The notes: a model not told the origin generated them from the sequence alone. 64,000 nt of DNA from Chitinophaga qingshengii (GCF_014529935.1 NZ_JACVFC010000001.1:1-64000); one strand, 5' to 3'. Shown: positions 1 to 10,445, counted from the first letter of the stretch. Translations and numbers: made by a program.

Positions 1-3000
1 TCTGTATGTAACAGCGGTACTACCTTCGATCTGGTTACTTCCAACCAGGTAGGTATTATCACTACATACACCATCAAACCGGCCGCTACCAAGCCAATGT
101 CCGGCTTCCCGACCCAAACCGGTGCATGGACAGGCGTAGGTACTATTAAAGTCACCTACCCTGCTGGTACTGCTGCGGGTACTTATAACTTCATCCTCAC
201 TGTACAGGATGGTACCAATGCGGGTTGTACCAAAGATGTTCCGTTCTCCGTGAAAATCGAGCAGCCGTCTACACCAGCTACCGACATCTCCATCAACGCA
301 GCTGAAATTTGCGACAAAGGCGATGTAGTACTGACCATCAACGGCGGTAGCCTCGGTACCGATGAAAACGGCGCCACCAACGCATCCTGGAAATGGTATA
401 CCGGTGGTTGCCCAGGAACACCGGGCAGCACAGCGGTTACGCCAGACGCTATCAGTGCCGACGGCAGAACTGCTACCTTTAAAAATGTATCCGCTACCAC
501 TACCTGGTATGTACGCGCTGAAGGCACCGGTGCTTGTGATCACACCTCCTGCACATCGGTGAAAGTAACCGTGTACGAGAAACCAGCGGAAGCGAATGCC
601 GGAGAAGACAAATCCTTCTGTAACATTAAAACAGATCTCAAGCTGGAAGGTAATGATCCGAAAGCTGCCGGCGCCACCGGTAAATGGACGACCAACAACC
701 CGAAAGCCATCATCCGTAATCCTGACCAACCAGGCTCTAATGTGTACCTGCCGGTAGGTGAAACAGCTACCTTTACCTGGACTATCACCAACGGCATGTG
801 TGCCGTTACCAGCGACGAGGTAGTACTGACCAACTACGAAACACCGGATGTGGCCAATGCAGGTCCGGACCAGGAACATTGCGATGATGAAAACTTCACC
901 CTGGAAGGCAATGCACCTAAACAATTCGGTGCTGCCAGTCAATGGACTGCCTCTACTACTACCGGCGTAACTATCGACAAACCGGGTGACGCCAATACCA
1001 AAGTGACCGTGAAAGCCGGTACCACCGTGACCTTCACCTGGACTATCACCAACGGAACCTGTGATGCTACTTCAGACAATGTGGTGATTACCAACTACGC
1101 TACCGCTGCTGACGCGAATGCAGGTCCTGACCAACAGGCTTGTAATCAGCTGGAAGACTTCATCATGAAGGCTAACGCTCCAAGCGTTCCAACAGCAACC
1201 GGCGAATGGAAAGACATCAGCCGCATCCCGGGAAGAGCTACCATCAAACAGCCTACCAACCCGCTCACAGCCGTAACAGTGCCTGTAGGCGACACCGTAG
1301 TGCTGCAATGGACGATCACCAATGGCGTATGTAAGGCTACTTCCAGCAGAATCACTATTATCAACTACAAAACGGCTGCTATTGCCAACGCAGGTGCTGA
1401 CCAGGAAAGATGTGCCAGCGATGCAGACTTCGTAATGGACGCTAACCAGCCTGGTTCTTCCAGTGCCACCGGTACCTGGACAGACATCAGCCGTATCCCT
1501 GGCAGAGCAACCATTTATGAGCCTAACAACCCGGCTACCAAAGTGAAAGTGCCAATAGGCGATACCGTTATACTCAAATGGACCATCACCAATGGCGAAT
1601 GTGCCAGCACCTCCAGCCAGGTAATACTGATCAACTACGCGAAAGCACTCGCTGCCAACGCCGGTCCTGATCAGGAAGCATGTAACCAGCTGACAGACTT
1701 TACCATGGCAGCTGATGCTCCAAGTGTTGCCAGCGCAACAGGCTTCTGGTCTATTATCAAAGGCAATGCACTCATCAAACCGATCAACAGCCCGACTGCA
1801 AAAGTGCAGATAAATCCAGGCGATACCGTAACGCTGCGCTGGACCATCACCAACGGTGTATGTAGCTCCACCTTCGACGACGTAACCCTGATCAACTACC
1901 TGACACCGGTAGCTGCCAATGCAGGCCCTGACCAGGAACATTGTGACAACGCGGTCTTCACCATGGACGCCAGCGATCCGGGTGTACCAGGCGCGAAAGG
2001 CGTATGGGTGGTAACCAGCAGCAATGCAGACCTGATCAGGATCAGCAGCGCTACCAATCCGAAAGCTACGGTTACCGTACCTGCCGGTGAAACAGCACAA
2101 CTGACATGGGTGGTAAGCAATGGCAAATGCCCGGCTACCAGCTCCAGCGTCACCCTGATCAACCGCAAACCAATACTGGGTAACAGCATCGTGGCTGACC
2201 AGACTGTATGTACCACCGAAATGCCTGCGGCGATCCACGGTAACGTACTTTCCGGTGGCAATGGTACCTACACCTATGTATGGCAGCAAAGCACCGCCGG
2301 TGCAGCCGGTCCGTTCACCAACATTCCGGGTGCTACCACCGATACCTACCAACCGGGTCTGCAAAGCGCAGATATCTGGTACAGAAGACTGGTTACTTCC
2401 GGTGCATGTATCAATAACATCAGCAACGTGGTGAAAATCACCGTAGTCACCAAAGCACCGTTCGTAGTGTCTCAACCTTCAGACATCACAACAGAATGCG
2501 TACAGGGTATGGATTACACCACCCTCTTTGGTAAACCGGTATTCAGCCACGCACCATATGACGACGTGTCCCTGAATGTGACATTCAACGACGTGACCAC
2601 GGTACATTCACCCTGTCTCACAACGATCACCCGTACATGGACTGCTGTGGACAGATGCGGACTACCTGCCATCGCCTCTCAGACCATCACGGTACAGGAT
2701 ACCAAAGCACCGGTGTTCCTCACCCCTGCTCCGGCCAACATCACCGTTGACTGTGATAAGGTTCCTGCTAAAGTAGACCTGACGGCGAAAGACAACTGCG
2801 CCGGCAACATCATCATACCGGCAGTAGAAGTACGCAAAGACATCCCAGGCGCCTGCGGTAACAACTACCAGCTGATCCGCACCTGGACTGCCAAAGATGC
2901 CTGCAACACCGGCGTCACCCTGACACAAATCATTACTGTGAAAGACATGACCGCTCCAGTGTTCACCATGCAGCCACCAGCCGATGCTACTGTAGATTGC

Positions 3001-5547
3001 GATAAAGTACCGGCCGGTATCAACCTGACCGCTACCGATAACTGTACTCCGGGCGTCATCAACGTTACCTCCAGAGACTCTATCGTTCGCAAACCAACTG
3101 ACTGCGCCAGCAACTACATCATCTTCCGCAAATGGACTGCGCTGGATGAATGCGGTAACGGTAACACTGTACAACAGATCATCCGCGTACAGGATACCAC
3201 CAGACCAGTATTCTCCATGCCTGCTCCGAAAGACACCGTGGTAGATTGTGATAAAGTACCGGCATGGCCTGTGATCACCGCTAACGACAACTGTTCCGGT
3301 GCCGTTCAGGTAACCACCAGCTCCAAAATCCAGAAAATTCCGGGAGCATGCGCGGGTAACTACCTGGAAATCCGCACCTGGTCAGCCATCGACAATTGCG
3401 GTAATAAGGCTACCATGCAACAGACGATCCACGTACAGGATACCACTAAACCGGTATTCACCGTACGGCCTCCGAAAGACACCACGGTTAACTGTGACGC
3501 CATCCCGGCTCCGGCTACCAACGTGTCCGCAACGGATAACTGCAGCGCTACCGGCAACGGTCTGACCATCACCCGTCAAACCGTTACCCAGGCTATCCCG
3601 GGTGCTTGCGGCAACAACTACCGCATCATCAGAACCTGGATCGCCAAAGATGCCTGTGGCAACGCCGACACACTGAGACAGATCGTAACCGTACAGGATA
3701 CTACCAGACCTGTGATCATGCCTGCTCCGGCAGATGTGACCGTATACTGTCAGGACCCTATCCCGGCGCCGGTGACCTTAACCGCCACCGATAACTGTGA
3801 TCCTTCCTTCCCGAAAAAAGCGACCTATAGTGAAGATCCATTTGTGAAAGACATCTGTAACGGCTATACGATCGTGAGAAGATGGAGCGTCACAGACGCT
3901 TGTGGCAACAAAGCCAACGATGTGATCCAACGCATCATTATCAAACCTTGTCCGAAACCGCAGCTCGCTGCTACCTTGCCGGCCAACTGCTCCGATAACC
4001 CGAGAGTAGCCCTGCAACCGGTAGGCAACGTAAACCTGCCTTCCTTTACCCTGGTAGCGGTTACACCTGCCAACGCGGTAACCGGCCTGCCGTTAACACA
4101 ACGCAGCAACCAGTTCAACCTGAACGGTGCTACTTCCGCTTCCTTCATCATGACCGATGGTAAAACAGGTTGCTCTTCCGATACCATGACGTACCAACTG
4201 AACTACATTCAGAAACCGGTAGTCAACCTCGGCAAAGACACCACCATCTGCGGCGGCAACAGTCTTGTACTCGATGCAGGCGCTTCCAACTTCGCTTACA
4301 CCATTAAATGGTCTACCGGAGAAAGCACCCAACGGATCAAAATCACCAAAGCAGGTACCTACTGGGTAAGCGTTAGCAACGGTCAGTGTATCACCAGCGA
4401 TACCATTAAAGTGGGCCTCATCCCCACCCCGCTGGTAAGCATTCCGGATACTACTATCTGCCGTGGTCAATCCGTGAAACTGGATGCCTACGTAGACGGC
4501 GCTACCTACCTGTGGAGCACCGGTGCAACTACCGCTTCTATCCTCGTCAGCACACAGGAACAATTCTGGGTGAAAGTGATGAAGAGCGCTTGTATCACCA
4601 TCGATACCGTAAAAGTAAGCGTGAATCCGCCACCGGATATTACGCTCAGCCGCGACACAGCGATCTGCCCTGACCAGTCCATCATGCTCACCGTTAATTC
4701 CAACGGCGGCCGCATCAAATGGCAGACAGGTGAAACCAGCAACTCCATCGTCGTGAATAAACCAGGCGGCTATTGGGTAGCGGTAAGCAGAGACAACTGC
4801 GTGGTAAGAGATACCGTAAACGTAAGAATGAAACCGGGTATTACAGTAGACCTCGGCCCGGATAGGAACATCTGCCCTGACGGCACCGTTACCTTCGATG
4901 GTACCAACCCGGATGCAGTGACCTACCTCTGGAACGACGGCGATACCAACCCGATCAAACAGGTAAGCCGCGCCGGTAAATACAAACTGGCCGTGATGGA
5001 CAGATTCTGTCAACGTGTATACCTCGACAGCGTAAACGTCAACATCACCGGTGTACCGAAAATCAACCTGGGCAATGACACGGTACTGTGTATAGGCGAA
5101 ACCCTGACACTCCGTGCAGAAGGCGGCGGTATCACCAGCGTACGCTGGGATAACGGCAGCACTTCGCCCACCCTGCAGGTCACCAATGGTGGCACGTATA
5201 CAGTAACCGTGTTCAATGATTGCGGCAGCGCAACAGACGACATCCGGGTTAACTTTATACAGTGCGAACCGAAACCTCAGTTCCCGAATGCGTTCTCACC
5301 GAACGGCGACGGACGGAACGATGTGTTCAGACCAATCGTACGCGGACCAATGTTCGACTACGAACTGCGGATCTTCAACCGCTGGGGCGAACTGATCTTC
5401 ATCTCCTCCGATAGTCACAAAGGATGGGACGGTAAATTCAAGGGTTCTCCGGTTGATATCGGCACCTATGTATGGTGGCTCACCTACAAGAAAGTAGCCG
5501 GCGGCGCTTCCAATGTTATCAAAGGCGAAGTGACCGTGGTTAGATAA
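1..5547 (+). CDS. Giant modular surface protein with type B T9SS sorting domain (5' end outside window)
   Basis: The reading frame is open from base 1, so the N-terminus lies upstream; 1848 residues are visible. Three repeat blocks can be read. First come six copies of a roughly 90-residue unit opening with ANAG-D-(Q/K) and closing with T(I/V)TNG-C and NY, at about residues 198, 285, 372, 462, 552 and 639. Next is an HYR-like block (about residues 823-1318) whose units carry P(A/P)-D-TV-CD and end in W-A-D-CGN and VQDT. Then come five Ig-like units with the motif DT-(I/L)C. The C-terminus, from FPNAFSPNGDGRNDVF at residue 1761, is the gliding-motility-associated (type B) sorting domain recognised by the type IX secretion system. 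I infer a secreted or surface-attached adhesin-like protein. No enzymatic domain is seen. The coding strand is rich in conserved Cys pairs. Confidence 0.9.
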   Translation, partial: SVCNSGTTFDLVTSNQVGIITTYTIKPAATKPMSGFPTQTGAWTGVGTIKVTYPAGTAAGTYNFILTVQDGTNAGCTKDVPFSVKIEQPSTPATDISINAAEICDKGDVVLTINGGSLGTDENGATNASWKWYTGGCPGTPGSTAVTPDAISADGRTATFKNVSATTTWYVRAEGTGACDHTSCTSVKVTVYEKPAEANAGEDKSFCNIKTDLKLEGNDPKAAGATGKWTTNNPKAIIRNPDQPGSNVYLPVGETATFTWTITNGMCAVTSDEVVLTNYETPDVANAGPDQEHCDDENFTLEGNAPKQFGAASQWTASTTTGVTIDKPGDANTKVTVKAGTTVTFTWTITNGTCDATSDNVVITNYATAADANAGPDQQACNQLEDFIMKANAPSVPTATGEWKDISRIPGRATIKQPTNPLTAVTVPVGDTVVLQWTITNGVCKATSSRITIINYKTAAIANAGADQERCASDADFVMDANQPGSSSATGTWTDISRIPGRATIYEPNNPATKVKVPIGDTVILKWTITNGECASTSSQVILINYAKALAANAGPDQEACNQLTDFTMAADAPSVASATGFWSIIKGNALIKPINSPTAKVQINPGDTVTLRWTITNGVCSSTFDDVTLINYLTPVAANAGPDQEHCDNAVFTMDASDPGVPGAKGVWVVTSSNADLIRISSATNPKATVTVPAGETAQLTWVVSNGKCPATSSSVTLINRKPILGNSIVADQTVCTTEMPAAIHGNVLSGGNGTYTYVWQQSTAGAAGPFTNIPGATTDTYQPGLQSADIWYRRLVTSGACINNISNVVKITVVTKAPFVVSQPSDITTECVQGMDYTTLFGKPVFSHAPYDDVSLNVTFNDVTTVHSPCLTTITRTWTAVDRCGLPAIASQTITVQDTKAPVFLTPAPANITVDCDKVPAKVDLTAKDNCAGNIIIPAVEVRKDIPGACGNNYQLIRTWTAKDACNTGVTLTQIITVKDMTAPVFTMQPPADATVDCDKVPAGINLTATDNCTPGVINVTSRDSIVRKPTDCASNYIIFRKWTALDECGNGNTVQQIIRVQDTTRPVFSMPAPKDTVVDCDKVPAWPVITANDNCSGAVQVTTSSKIQKIPGACAGNYLEIRTWSAIDNCGNKATMQQTIHVQDTTKPVFTVRPPKDTTVNCDAIPAPATNVSATDNCSATGNGLTITRQTVTQAIPGACGNNYRIIRTWIAKDACGNADTLRQIVTVQDTTRPVIMPAPADVTVYCQDPIPAPVTLTATDNCDPSFPKKATYSEDPFVKDICNGYTIVRRWSVTDACGNKANDVIQRIIIKPCPKPQLAATLPANCSDNPRVALQPVGNVNLPSFTLVAVTPANAVTGLPLTQRSNQFNLNGATSASFIMTDGKTGCSSDTMTYQLNYIQKPVVNLGKDTTICGGNSLVLDAGASNFAYTIKWSTGESTQRIKITKAGTYWVSVSNGQCITSDTIKVGLIPTPLVSIPDTTICRGQSVKLDAYVDGATYLWSTGATTASILVSTQEQFWVKVMKSACITIDTVKVSVNPPPDITLSRDTAICPDQSIMLTVNSNGGRIKWQTGETSNSIVVNKPGGYWVAVSRDNCVVRDTVNVRMKPGITVDLGPDRNICPDGTVTFDGTNPDAVTYLWNDGDTNPIKQVSRAGKYKLAVMDRFCQRVYLDSVNVNITGVPKINLGNDTVLCIGETLTLRAEGGGITSVRWDNGSTSPTLQVTNGGTYTVTVFNDCGSATDDIRVNFIQCEPKPQFPNAFSPNGDGRNDVFRPIVRGPMFDYELRIFNRWGELIFISSDSHKGWDGKFKGSPVDIGTYVWWLTYKKVAGGASNVIKGEVTVVR
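592..2170 (+). repeat. Six tandem ~90-codon repeats inside the giant surface protein
   Basis: Units begin at about 592, 853, 1114, 1384, 1654 and 1915, a spacing of 261-270 bases. Protein identity between units is high (shared ANAGPDQ, WTITNG and NY), and DNA identity is locally high as well. Such arrays can expand or contract by recombination and may collapse in short-read assemblies. Confidence 0.75.
2698..3715 (+). repeat. HYR-like tandem repeats inside the giant surface protein
   Basis: Four to five units of about 250 bases begin at about 2710, 2956, 3202, 3454 and 3709. Each encodes VQDT, then P-F, then a PA-D-TVDCD motif, and finishes with a CGN core and VQDT. The resemblance is to hyalin-repeat domains, which are known as extracellular adhesive modules. 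Confidence 0.65.
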
Positions 5548-5572
5548 ATGTGATAACCGAATATTTCCTGTT

Positions 5573-5614
5573 GCAGAAAGCATAAGGCCTCCGGGCTTTA
5601 TGCTTTCTGCTTTT
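5573..5614 (+). terminator. Rho-independent terminator after the giant surface protein
   Basis: A 17-bp stem (5573-5589 with 5594-5610, one G-U pair) has a TCCG loop and is followed by TTTT. It lies 25 bases after the stop codon. Confidence 0.85.
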
Positions 5615-5670
5615 ACAGCCCTTTCGTTTCTTATAATCTTTCCCTATCATTGTTGTTTAATTATTGTAAG

Positions 5671-7905
5671 ATGATGTTTAAGTATTGTGTTAGTGTGTTG
5701 TTGTTGACAGCATGCAGTGTGCTGCCGGGAAAAGCGCAGTATACCGGAAACCTGGACCTGATACCCCGCCCGGCGCAGATCACAGCTGGCGCCGGATTTT
5801 TTCACCTCAATGGCAACGCGCTCGTTTTTCCGGGGAAAAATTTTCCCCAGGCCGCACGGCTGTTAAAAGAAATGGGCGATTTTCCTGCCTCCGGGAAAAA
5901 CCGCTCCACCATTATCTTTAAACAATCCAATGCGGCTGCTGTGCCGCATCCTGACGGATACCGCCTGCAGATCACGCCGGCAGCGGTAACGATTGAAGCC
6001 CGCAGCAATGCCGGCGCTATCAATGCCGCCCTCGCACTGGTGCAACTAAGCTGGCTACAGCCCGACCGTTCCCTGCTGCCCTGCGCTGCTATCAGCGATC
6101 AACCCCGCTTTGGGTACCGCGGCGTACACCTCGATGTGTCCCGCAACTTTTTCCCGACGGCCTACATCAAACGGTTCATCGACCTGATGGCCCTGTATCG
6201 CATGAATACCTTCCACTGGCATCTCACTGACGGCGCCGGCTGGAGACTGGAAATAAAAAAATATCCGGAACTTACCCGGCAGGCCGCCTGGCGCACTACC
6301 GCCAACTGGAAAGAATGGTGGAAAGGCGGACGCCGTTACTCCCATGAAGGAGATCCGAACGCCTACGGCGGTTATTATACCCAGGAAGAAGCCAAAACAA
6401 TTGTGGCCTATGCCGCCGCCAGAGGCATCACAGTAATACCTGAAATTGAAATGCCCGGCCACTCCGAAGAAGTACTGGCCATGTATCCTTCGTTGTCCTG
6501 CTCCGGCATTCCTTATGAGAATTCCGAATTTTGCCTGGGTAATGACACTACTTTTCATTTTCTGGAAAATGTACTGGATGAAGTGATGGCCATCTTCCCT
6601 TCAAAATACATCCATATCGGCGGTGATGAAGCCTCTACCAAAGCATGGAAACAATGTCCGAAATGCCAGCAGCGTATCCGTACGGAACACCTGAAAGATG
6701 AAAAGGAACTGCAGAGTTATGCCATCCGCCGTATGGAAAAATTCCTGATCTCCCGCCACCGCAAACTGCTGGGATGGGACGAAATACTGGAAGGTGGTCT
6801 CGCGCCGGAAGCTACAGTGATGTCCTGGCGGGGAGAAAGCGGCGGCATCGCCGCAGCCAAAGCAGGCCACGATGTAGTAATGACACCTGGTACCTACTGT
6901 TATTTCGACGCCTACCAGGCCGACCCGGTCACACAACCTGAAGCCATCGGCGGATACCTGCCACTGGAAAAGGTGTACAGCTACGAGCCCATACCCCGGG
7001 AACTGGACAGCACAGCCGCTAAACATGTACTGGGCGCACAAGCCAATATCTGGACAGAATATATTCCTAATTCCTATCACCTGGAATACATGACCTACCC
7101 CAGGCTAATAGCTTTATCTGAAGTAGTGTGGTCTGATACCTGGCATAAAAAATGGGAAGATTTCCACCAGCGGATACAATCCCACTATCGCTTACTGCAA
7201 CGGCTAAACGTAAATTACTACCGCCCTTCCTACGCGGTCAACATCCACCCGGAAATTGATATACAACAACATCAGGCGGCCATTACCTTCAGTTCCGAAC
7301 AGTATCATCCACAGATCCGGTACACGCTGGACGGCTCCGCTCCTACACCGCAATCAGCCTTATACAACGGCCGTTTTACGGTAAAAGGTTCTGCGGTTGT
7401 TACCGCCGCCATTTTCCAGGACACTGTACGGAAAGGTAAACCGGCGGTATTAGCGATAGACGATCACATCGCACTGGGAAAAAAAGTCATCTACAACAGA
7501 CCCTATAACGGGAAGTATGCAGCACAGCAGGAAGCCACCCTGGTAAATGGTTACCGCGGATCGCTGACTTATGGTGACGGCCAGTGGCAAGGATTTCTGG
7601 GAGATATGGACGTAACGGTAGACCTGGAAAAAGTGACGCCGTTGCATAGCCTGTCTGTTAATTTTATGCAGCTGACAGGACCAGGTGTATACATACCAGC
7701 CTGGGTAGAAATTCAATTATCTGACGATGGAACCAATTTCCGTACAGTCAAACAAATCAATAATGATGTGCCGGTAAGCCTGTCCACACTGGCTTTCAAG
7801 GAATTCAAATTTGAGCTGGGGCAACAATCCGCGCGTTATGTACGGGTTCATGCCAAAAATGAACAACGTGGATTTATGTTCACAGACGAGATCATCATCT
7901 ACTAA
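5671..7905 (+). CDS. Beta-N-acetylhexosaminidase, glycoside hydrolase family 20
   Basis: This enzyme removes terminal GlcNAc/GalNAc residues from chitooligosaccharides or glycans. The 744-residue protein starts with a signal sequence; LLTAC fits a lipobox, although cleavage after GKAQ is also possible. A GH20 N-terminal domain follows at about 33-150. The catalytic barrel at about 150-500 contains HIGGDEAS, with the Asp-Glu pair at D319/E320 that GH20 enzymes use to position the substrate acetamido group and to act as acid. A chitobiase-like C-terminal domain (YTLDGSAPT) and a discoidin-like (F5/8) C-terminal domain from about 620 complete it. The frame extends upstream to a TTG at 5650; the ATG at 5671 places the hydrophobic segment properly. 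It probably acts in the periplasm or at the outer membrane, as in many glycan-degrading Bacteroidota. The gene stands alone between terminators. Confidence 0.93.
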   Translation: MMFKYCVSVLLLTACSVLPGKAQYTGNLDLIPRPAQITAGAGFFHLNGNALVFPGKNFPQAARLLKEMGDFPASGKNRSTIIFKQSNAAAVPHPDGYRLQITPAAVTIEARSNAGAINAALALVQLSWLQPDRSLLPCAAISDQPRFGYRGVHLDVSRNFFPTAYIKRFIDLMALYRMNTFHWHLTDGAGWRLEIKKYPELTRQAAWRTTANWKEWWKGGRRYSHEGDPNAYGGYYTQEEAKTIVAYAAARGITVIPEIEMPGHSEEVLAMYPSLSCSGIPYENSEFCLGNDTTFHFLENVLDEVMAIFPSKYIHIGGDEASTKAWKQCPKCQQRIRTEHLKDEKELQSYAIRRMEKFLISRHRKLLGWDEILEGGLAPEATVMSWRGESGGIAAAKAGHDVVMTPGTYCYFDAYQADPVTQPEAIGGYLPLEKVYSYEPIPRELDSTAAKHVLGAQANIWTEYIPNSYHLEYMTYPRLIALSEVVWSDTWHKKWEDFHQRIQSHYRLLQRLNVNYYRPSYAVNIHPEIDIQQHQAAITFSSEQYHPQIRYTLDGSAPTPQSALYNGRFTVKGSAVVTAAIFQDTVRKGKPAVLAIDDHIALGKKVIYNRPYNGKYAAQQEATLVNGYRGSLTYGDGQWQGFLGDMDVTVDLEKVTPLHSLSVNFMQLTGPGVYIPAWVEIQLSDDGTNFRTVKQINNDVPVSLSTLAFKEFKFELGQQSARYVRVHAKNEQRGFMFTDEIIIY

Positions 7906-7914
7906 TCATATTTA

Positions 7915-7955
7915 ATAAAAAATCCCCGCAAAGACATCTTTGCGGGGATTTTTTA
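7915..7955. terminator. Bidirectional terminator between GH20 and S41 genes
   Basis: A 13-bp perfect stem (7921-7933 with 7938-7950, loop ACAT) is flanked by A-rich sequence on the left and T-rich sequence on the right. It can therefore serve both convergent genes. Confidence 0.88.
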
Positions 7956-7965
7956 TTGAATATGA

Positions 7966-9564
7966 TTAACGGCCAGCGCGTATCAGACGGCTACGTTCAT
8001 AGTCCACCATTCCATTAAATCCATGTGCCGGCTTCTGTGACAGGTCCACCTTCATCAGGTTGCTATTCAGTTCAGGCGCGGCTATCCGGGCAGAAGTATT
8101 ATAGTTGCCGGTAGTGAGGTAATTGACGATCTTCTTCAGGTTCTCGTCGTTTTGGGTATCTCCCCAGGAGGCATCAATGAAATCGCTGGCAGCGGCATCT
8201 ACAGGGATACCTGTATAATAACCGCCTTCTCCTTTGGCATTTTTTGTTTCAAAGTTAATGGCGTATAAATCTGCCAGGTACACCTGTTTATGACTTGGAT
8301 CAAAAACAGAGATATTAAAATCAATGAAGCCTACCGGTTTACCATACGTTCTTGAGCCGACCAGTTGCACCGGCATATACGGTTTCAGGCTGTTCAGCGT
8401 CAATTCGCTGGCAGAGGCCGTACTGCCGGAAGTAATGAAGAACACATTATCCAGTTTCAGCTTGCCGGTAGTGGTGGCAAAATTGGTGGTAGTCGTCAGC
8501 TTCACATCTGAAATGTGCGCCATCAGTTTATCGTTGTAGAGGGTGGTATACATTACCTGGCCTACAGCTGCCGATGGCGCGATGGCATTGCACAGGTATT
8601 GTGTAGTGGCTACAGCGCCTCCTCCATTATAACGGAAATCCACAATCAGGTTGTTGATACCTTGCGAGGCGAATTTGCTGAACAGCTGGTCCAGTACCGT
8701 TTTGGTGTAAGTATCCTGTCCGTTGCTGTTGATCACACTGGAGAAAGTATACATGGAAAAATATCCTACTTTCTTTTGGATATGATTAACATCTGTAACA
8801 ATAAACGTGGTATCAAAAACCACCGGGTTGATATTATAGGTGGCGGTAGTCAGCGTTTTGGTAACCGTAGCAGCGCTGCTGGTACTGGGTTTGAGGCCCA
8901 GTGTCACCGAAGGGCTGTTAAAGACAGCACTGTACAGCGACTGCAGAAAGGATTGGGTAAAGCTAAAATTACTGTTGCCGTTGACGGAGACGATCTCCCA
9001 TCCGCGGGCAATACCTGCCTGGCCTGCAGGGCTGTTCTTATCTACATACACCACAAAGATGTGTAGCTTTTGCTCGTTATCCCTCGCGAACAGGTAATCA
9101 AAACCGAAATCCCCGCTATTGGTAGCGGCTACTGCCTGTGAAGAGATACCGTTCATCAGTTTATTGGTCAATACCCCGTTGCGGTCCAGGAAACTGTAGT
9201 GGTCAAATGGCTGAGTAGTAGCAGGATTGATAGCATACGTTTTCATGGCGGACAGTAAGCTGTCAGCATTCGCGTATTTGCTATCCAGGGGATTGAGTGC
9301 CGGCACCTGGGAATACCAGTAATAGGTCGGCAGTCCCAGGGCCGCGTTTCGTCCGCCGTCGGCATAGGTGACTTGCATAATCTGGTACATCAGGTACTTC
9401 AGGGAATCTTCATAAGCCGATGCAGGCTTGGCGGCGATGGTATCACCCTTGGGCGGATTGTCCGGCGACGTTTTATTGTCTTTGCGGCAAGCGGTCCATA
9501 AAAGTACACTGGCGATTCCGGTGAGAATCACCCTGGCTCCTGAGGTAAACAGATTCGTATGCAT
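7966..9564 (-). CDS. S41-family (C-terminal processing) peptidase lipoprotein
   Basis: A 532-residue protein with an N-terminal lipoprotein signal (LLWTAC followed by RKDNK). A PDZ-like segment (NSPAGQAGIARGWEIVSVNG) lies in the middle. The S41 catalytic region follows, with the strand LIVDFRYNGGG, the nucleophile motif SGSTASASE and the downstream Lys motif RTYGKPVG that together form the Ser-Lys dyad in this family. Members cut unstructured C-termini of periplasmic or exported proteins. The lipobox suggests anchoring in the periplasm or outer membrane. The next gene on the same strand (stop at 10379 start side) lies 26 bases upstream of this start, so the two may be co-transcribed. The substrate is unknown. 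Confidence 0.88.
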   Translation of the reverse strand: MHTNLFTSGARVILTGIASVLLWTACRKDNKTSPDNPPKGDTIAAKPASAYEDSLKYLMYQIMQVTYADGGRNAALGLPTYYWYSQVPALNPLDSKYANADSLLSAMKTYAINPATTQPFDHYSFLDRNGVLTNKLMNGISSQAVAATNSGDFGFDYLFARDNEQKLHIFVVYVDKNSPAGQAGIARGWEIVSVNGNSNFSFTQSFLQSLYSAVFNSPSVTLGLKPSTSSAATVTKTLTTATYNINPVVFDTTFIVTDVNHIQKKVGYFSMYTFSSVINSNGQDTYTKTVLDQLFSKFASQGINNLIVDFRYNGGGAVATTQYLCNAIAPSAAVGQVMYTTLYNDKLMAHISDVKLTTTTNFATTTGKLKLDNVFFITSGSTASASELTLNSLKPYMPVQLVGSRTYGKPVGFIDFNISVFDPSHKQVYLADLYAINFETKNAKGEGGYYTGIPVDAAASDFIDASWGDTQNDENLKKIVNYLTTGNYNTSARIAAPELNSNLMKVDLSQKPAHGFNGMVDYERSRLIRAGR

Positions 9565-9590
9565 AATAACGGTTAAGACGATGTGTAATA

Positions 9591-10379
9591 TCAGGGATGT
9601 GCCGCCAGCGTTTGTTTCGTCCAGAATTCACTGGAGAAAAACAATACCATGTTCGCGCGGGTTTCTTCGTCAGGCATGGCGGGAGCTCCCCCATCTTTAC
9701 TGGCTTTGGCCTGCTTCTCCCTCAACGCTTTCTCAAATTCCCGGCGTTCGGTAGCACTCACAGAGTTTACTCTAAAACGATAAGCGACCGGTTTATCGTA
9801 TCCGGCAGGAATACCGGCTAAAGCCAGGGGTACCGCCATCTCACAAACCAGGTTGCCCGCTGCATCAAAAGCCGCCGAGGTACGGATACCGTAGGAGTTG
9901 TTAGCCGGAATGTTACCGTCTGTTACACCGGTAAGGCCTTCCACCTTGATTTCCTTTACATTGGCCAGAGCCTGCCTTTTCCATTCATCCGCCAGTTTCT
10001 GACGGGACTCCTTCGGTACATCCGGCGCTCCCATAATTTCCCCTACCAGCGGGAAAGTGATCATGGCGCCGCCTTTCTTTTTACCGGTAGCATTAATGGA
10101 AACACTCAGTCCGGAACGAAGAATACGCCGTTGGCTGGCCTGATCTGGCGAGCTAACGATCATAAACAGGGTATCCTTATTATTGGCGATCGTATAAAAA
10201 AGTTTGGTATCGTTGTTATAAAACTGCAGTGGTTTAGGCCATTCTGTTGCCTGCCCGTCAATGCTGATATGTTCCGGCGCCCATTTGTTGGGTTCGCTGT
10301 CCTGCGCGTTTACATTTACCTGCCCTAGCAGGGCCGTCATTAAAACTACCCCTGCTATGCGTACGTTGATACTGTTCAT
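9591..10379 (-). CDS. Secreted protein of unknown function with a CBM9/DOMON-like fold signature
   Basis: A 262-residue protein with a signal peptide ending VNAQ. The start at 10379 (MNSINVRIAG) is chosen over the longer frame from 10424 because the signal peptide then begins at its first residue. The mature part opens with ISIDGQATEWP, a typical opening of CBM9/DOMON-like beta-sandwich domains in Bacteroidota. It continues with beta-rich sequence (KLFYTIANNKDTLFMIV) and a charged C-terminal stretch (EFEKALREKQAKAS). No catalytic motif is visible. It is probably first in a two-gene unit with the S41 peptidase downstream. The fold assignment is inference from the opening motif only. Confidence 0.7.
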   Translation of the reverse strand: MNSINVRIAGVVLMTALLGQVNVNAQDSEPNKWAPEHISIDGQATEWPKPLQFYNNDTKLFYTIANNKDTLFMIVSSPDQASQRRILRSGLSVSINATGKKKGGAMITFPLVGEIMGAPDVPKESRQKLADEWKRQALANVKEIKVEGLTGVTDGNIPANNSYGIRTSAAFDAAGNLVCEMAVPLALAGIPAGYDKPVAYRFRVNSVSATERREFEKALREKQAKASKDGGAPAMPDEETRANMVLFFSSEFWTKQTLAAHP

Positions 10380-10445
10380 GCGTTTATTTTGATTGCTGTT
10401 TACGCTTGCAAGGATAACAAACAAATCTGAAACAATTTACATTTT

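Noticed and set aside
1072..2475. 467-codon minus-strand open frame opposite the giant surface protein
   Set aside because: It lies entirely within the repeat block, mirrors the repeat periodicity and has a Cys/His/Tyr-rich composition typical of an antisense shadow.
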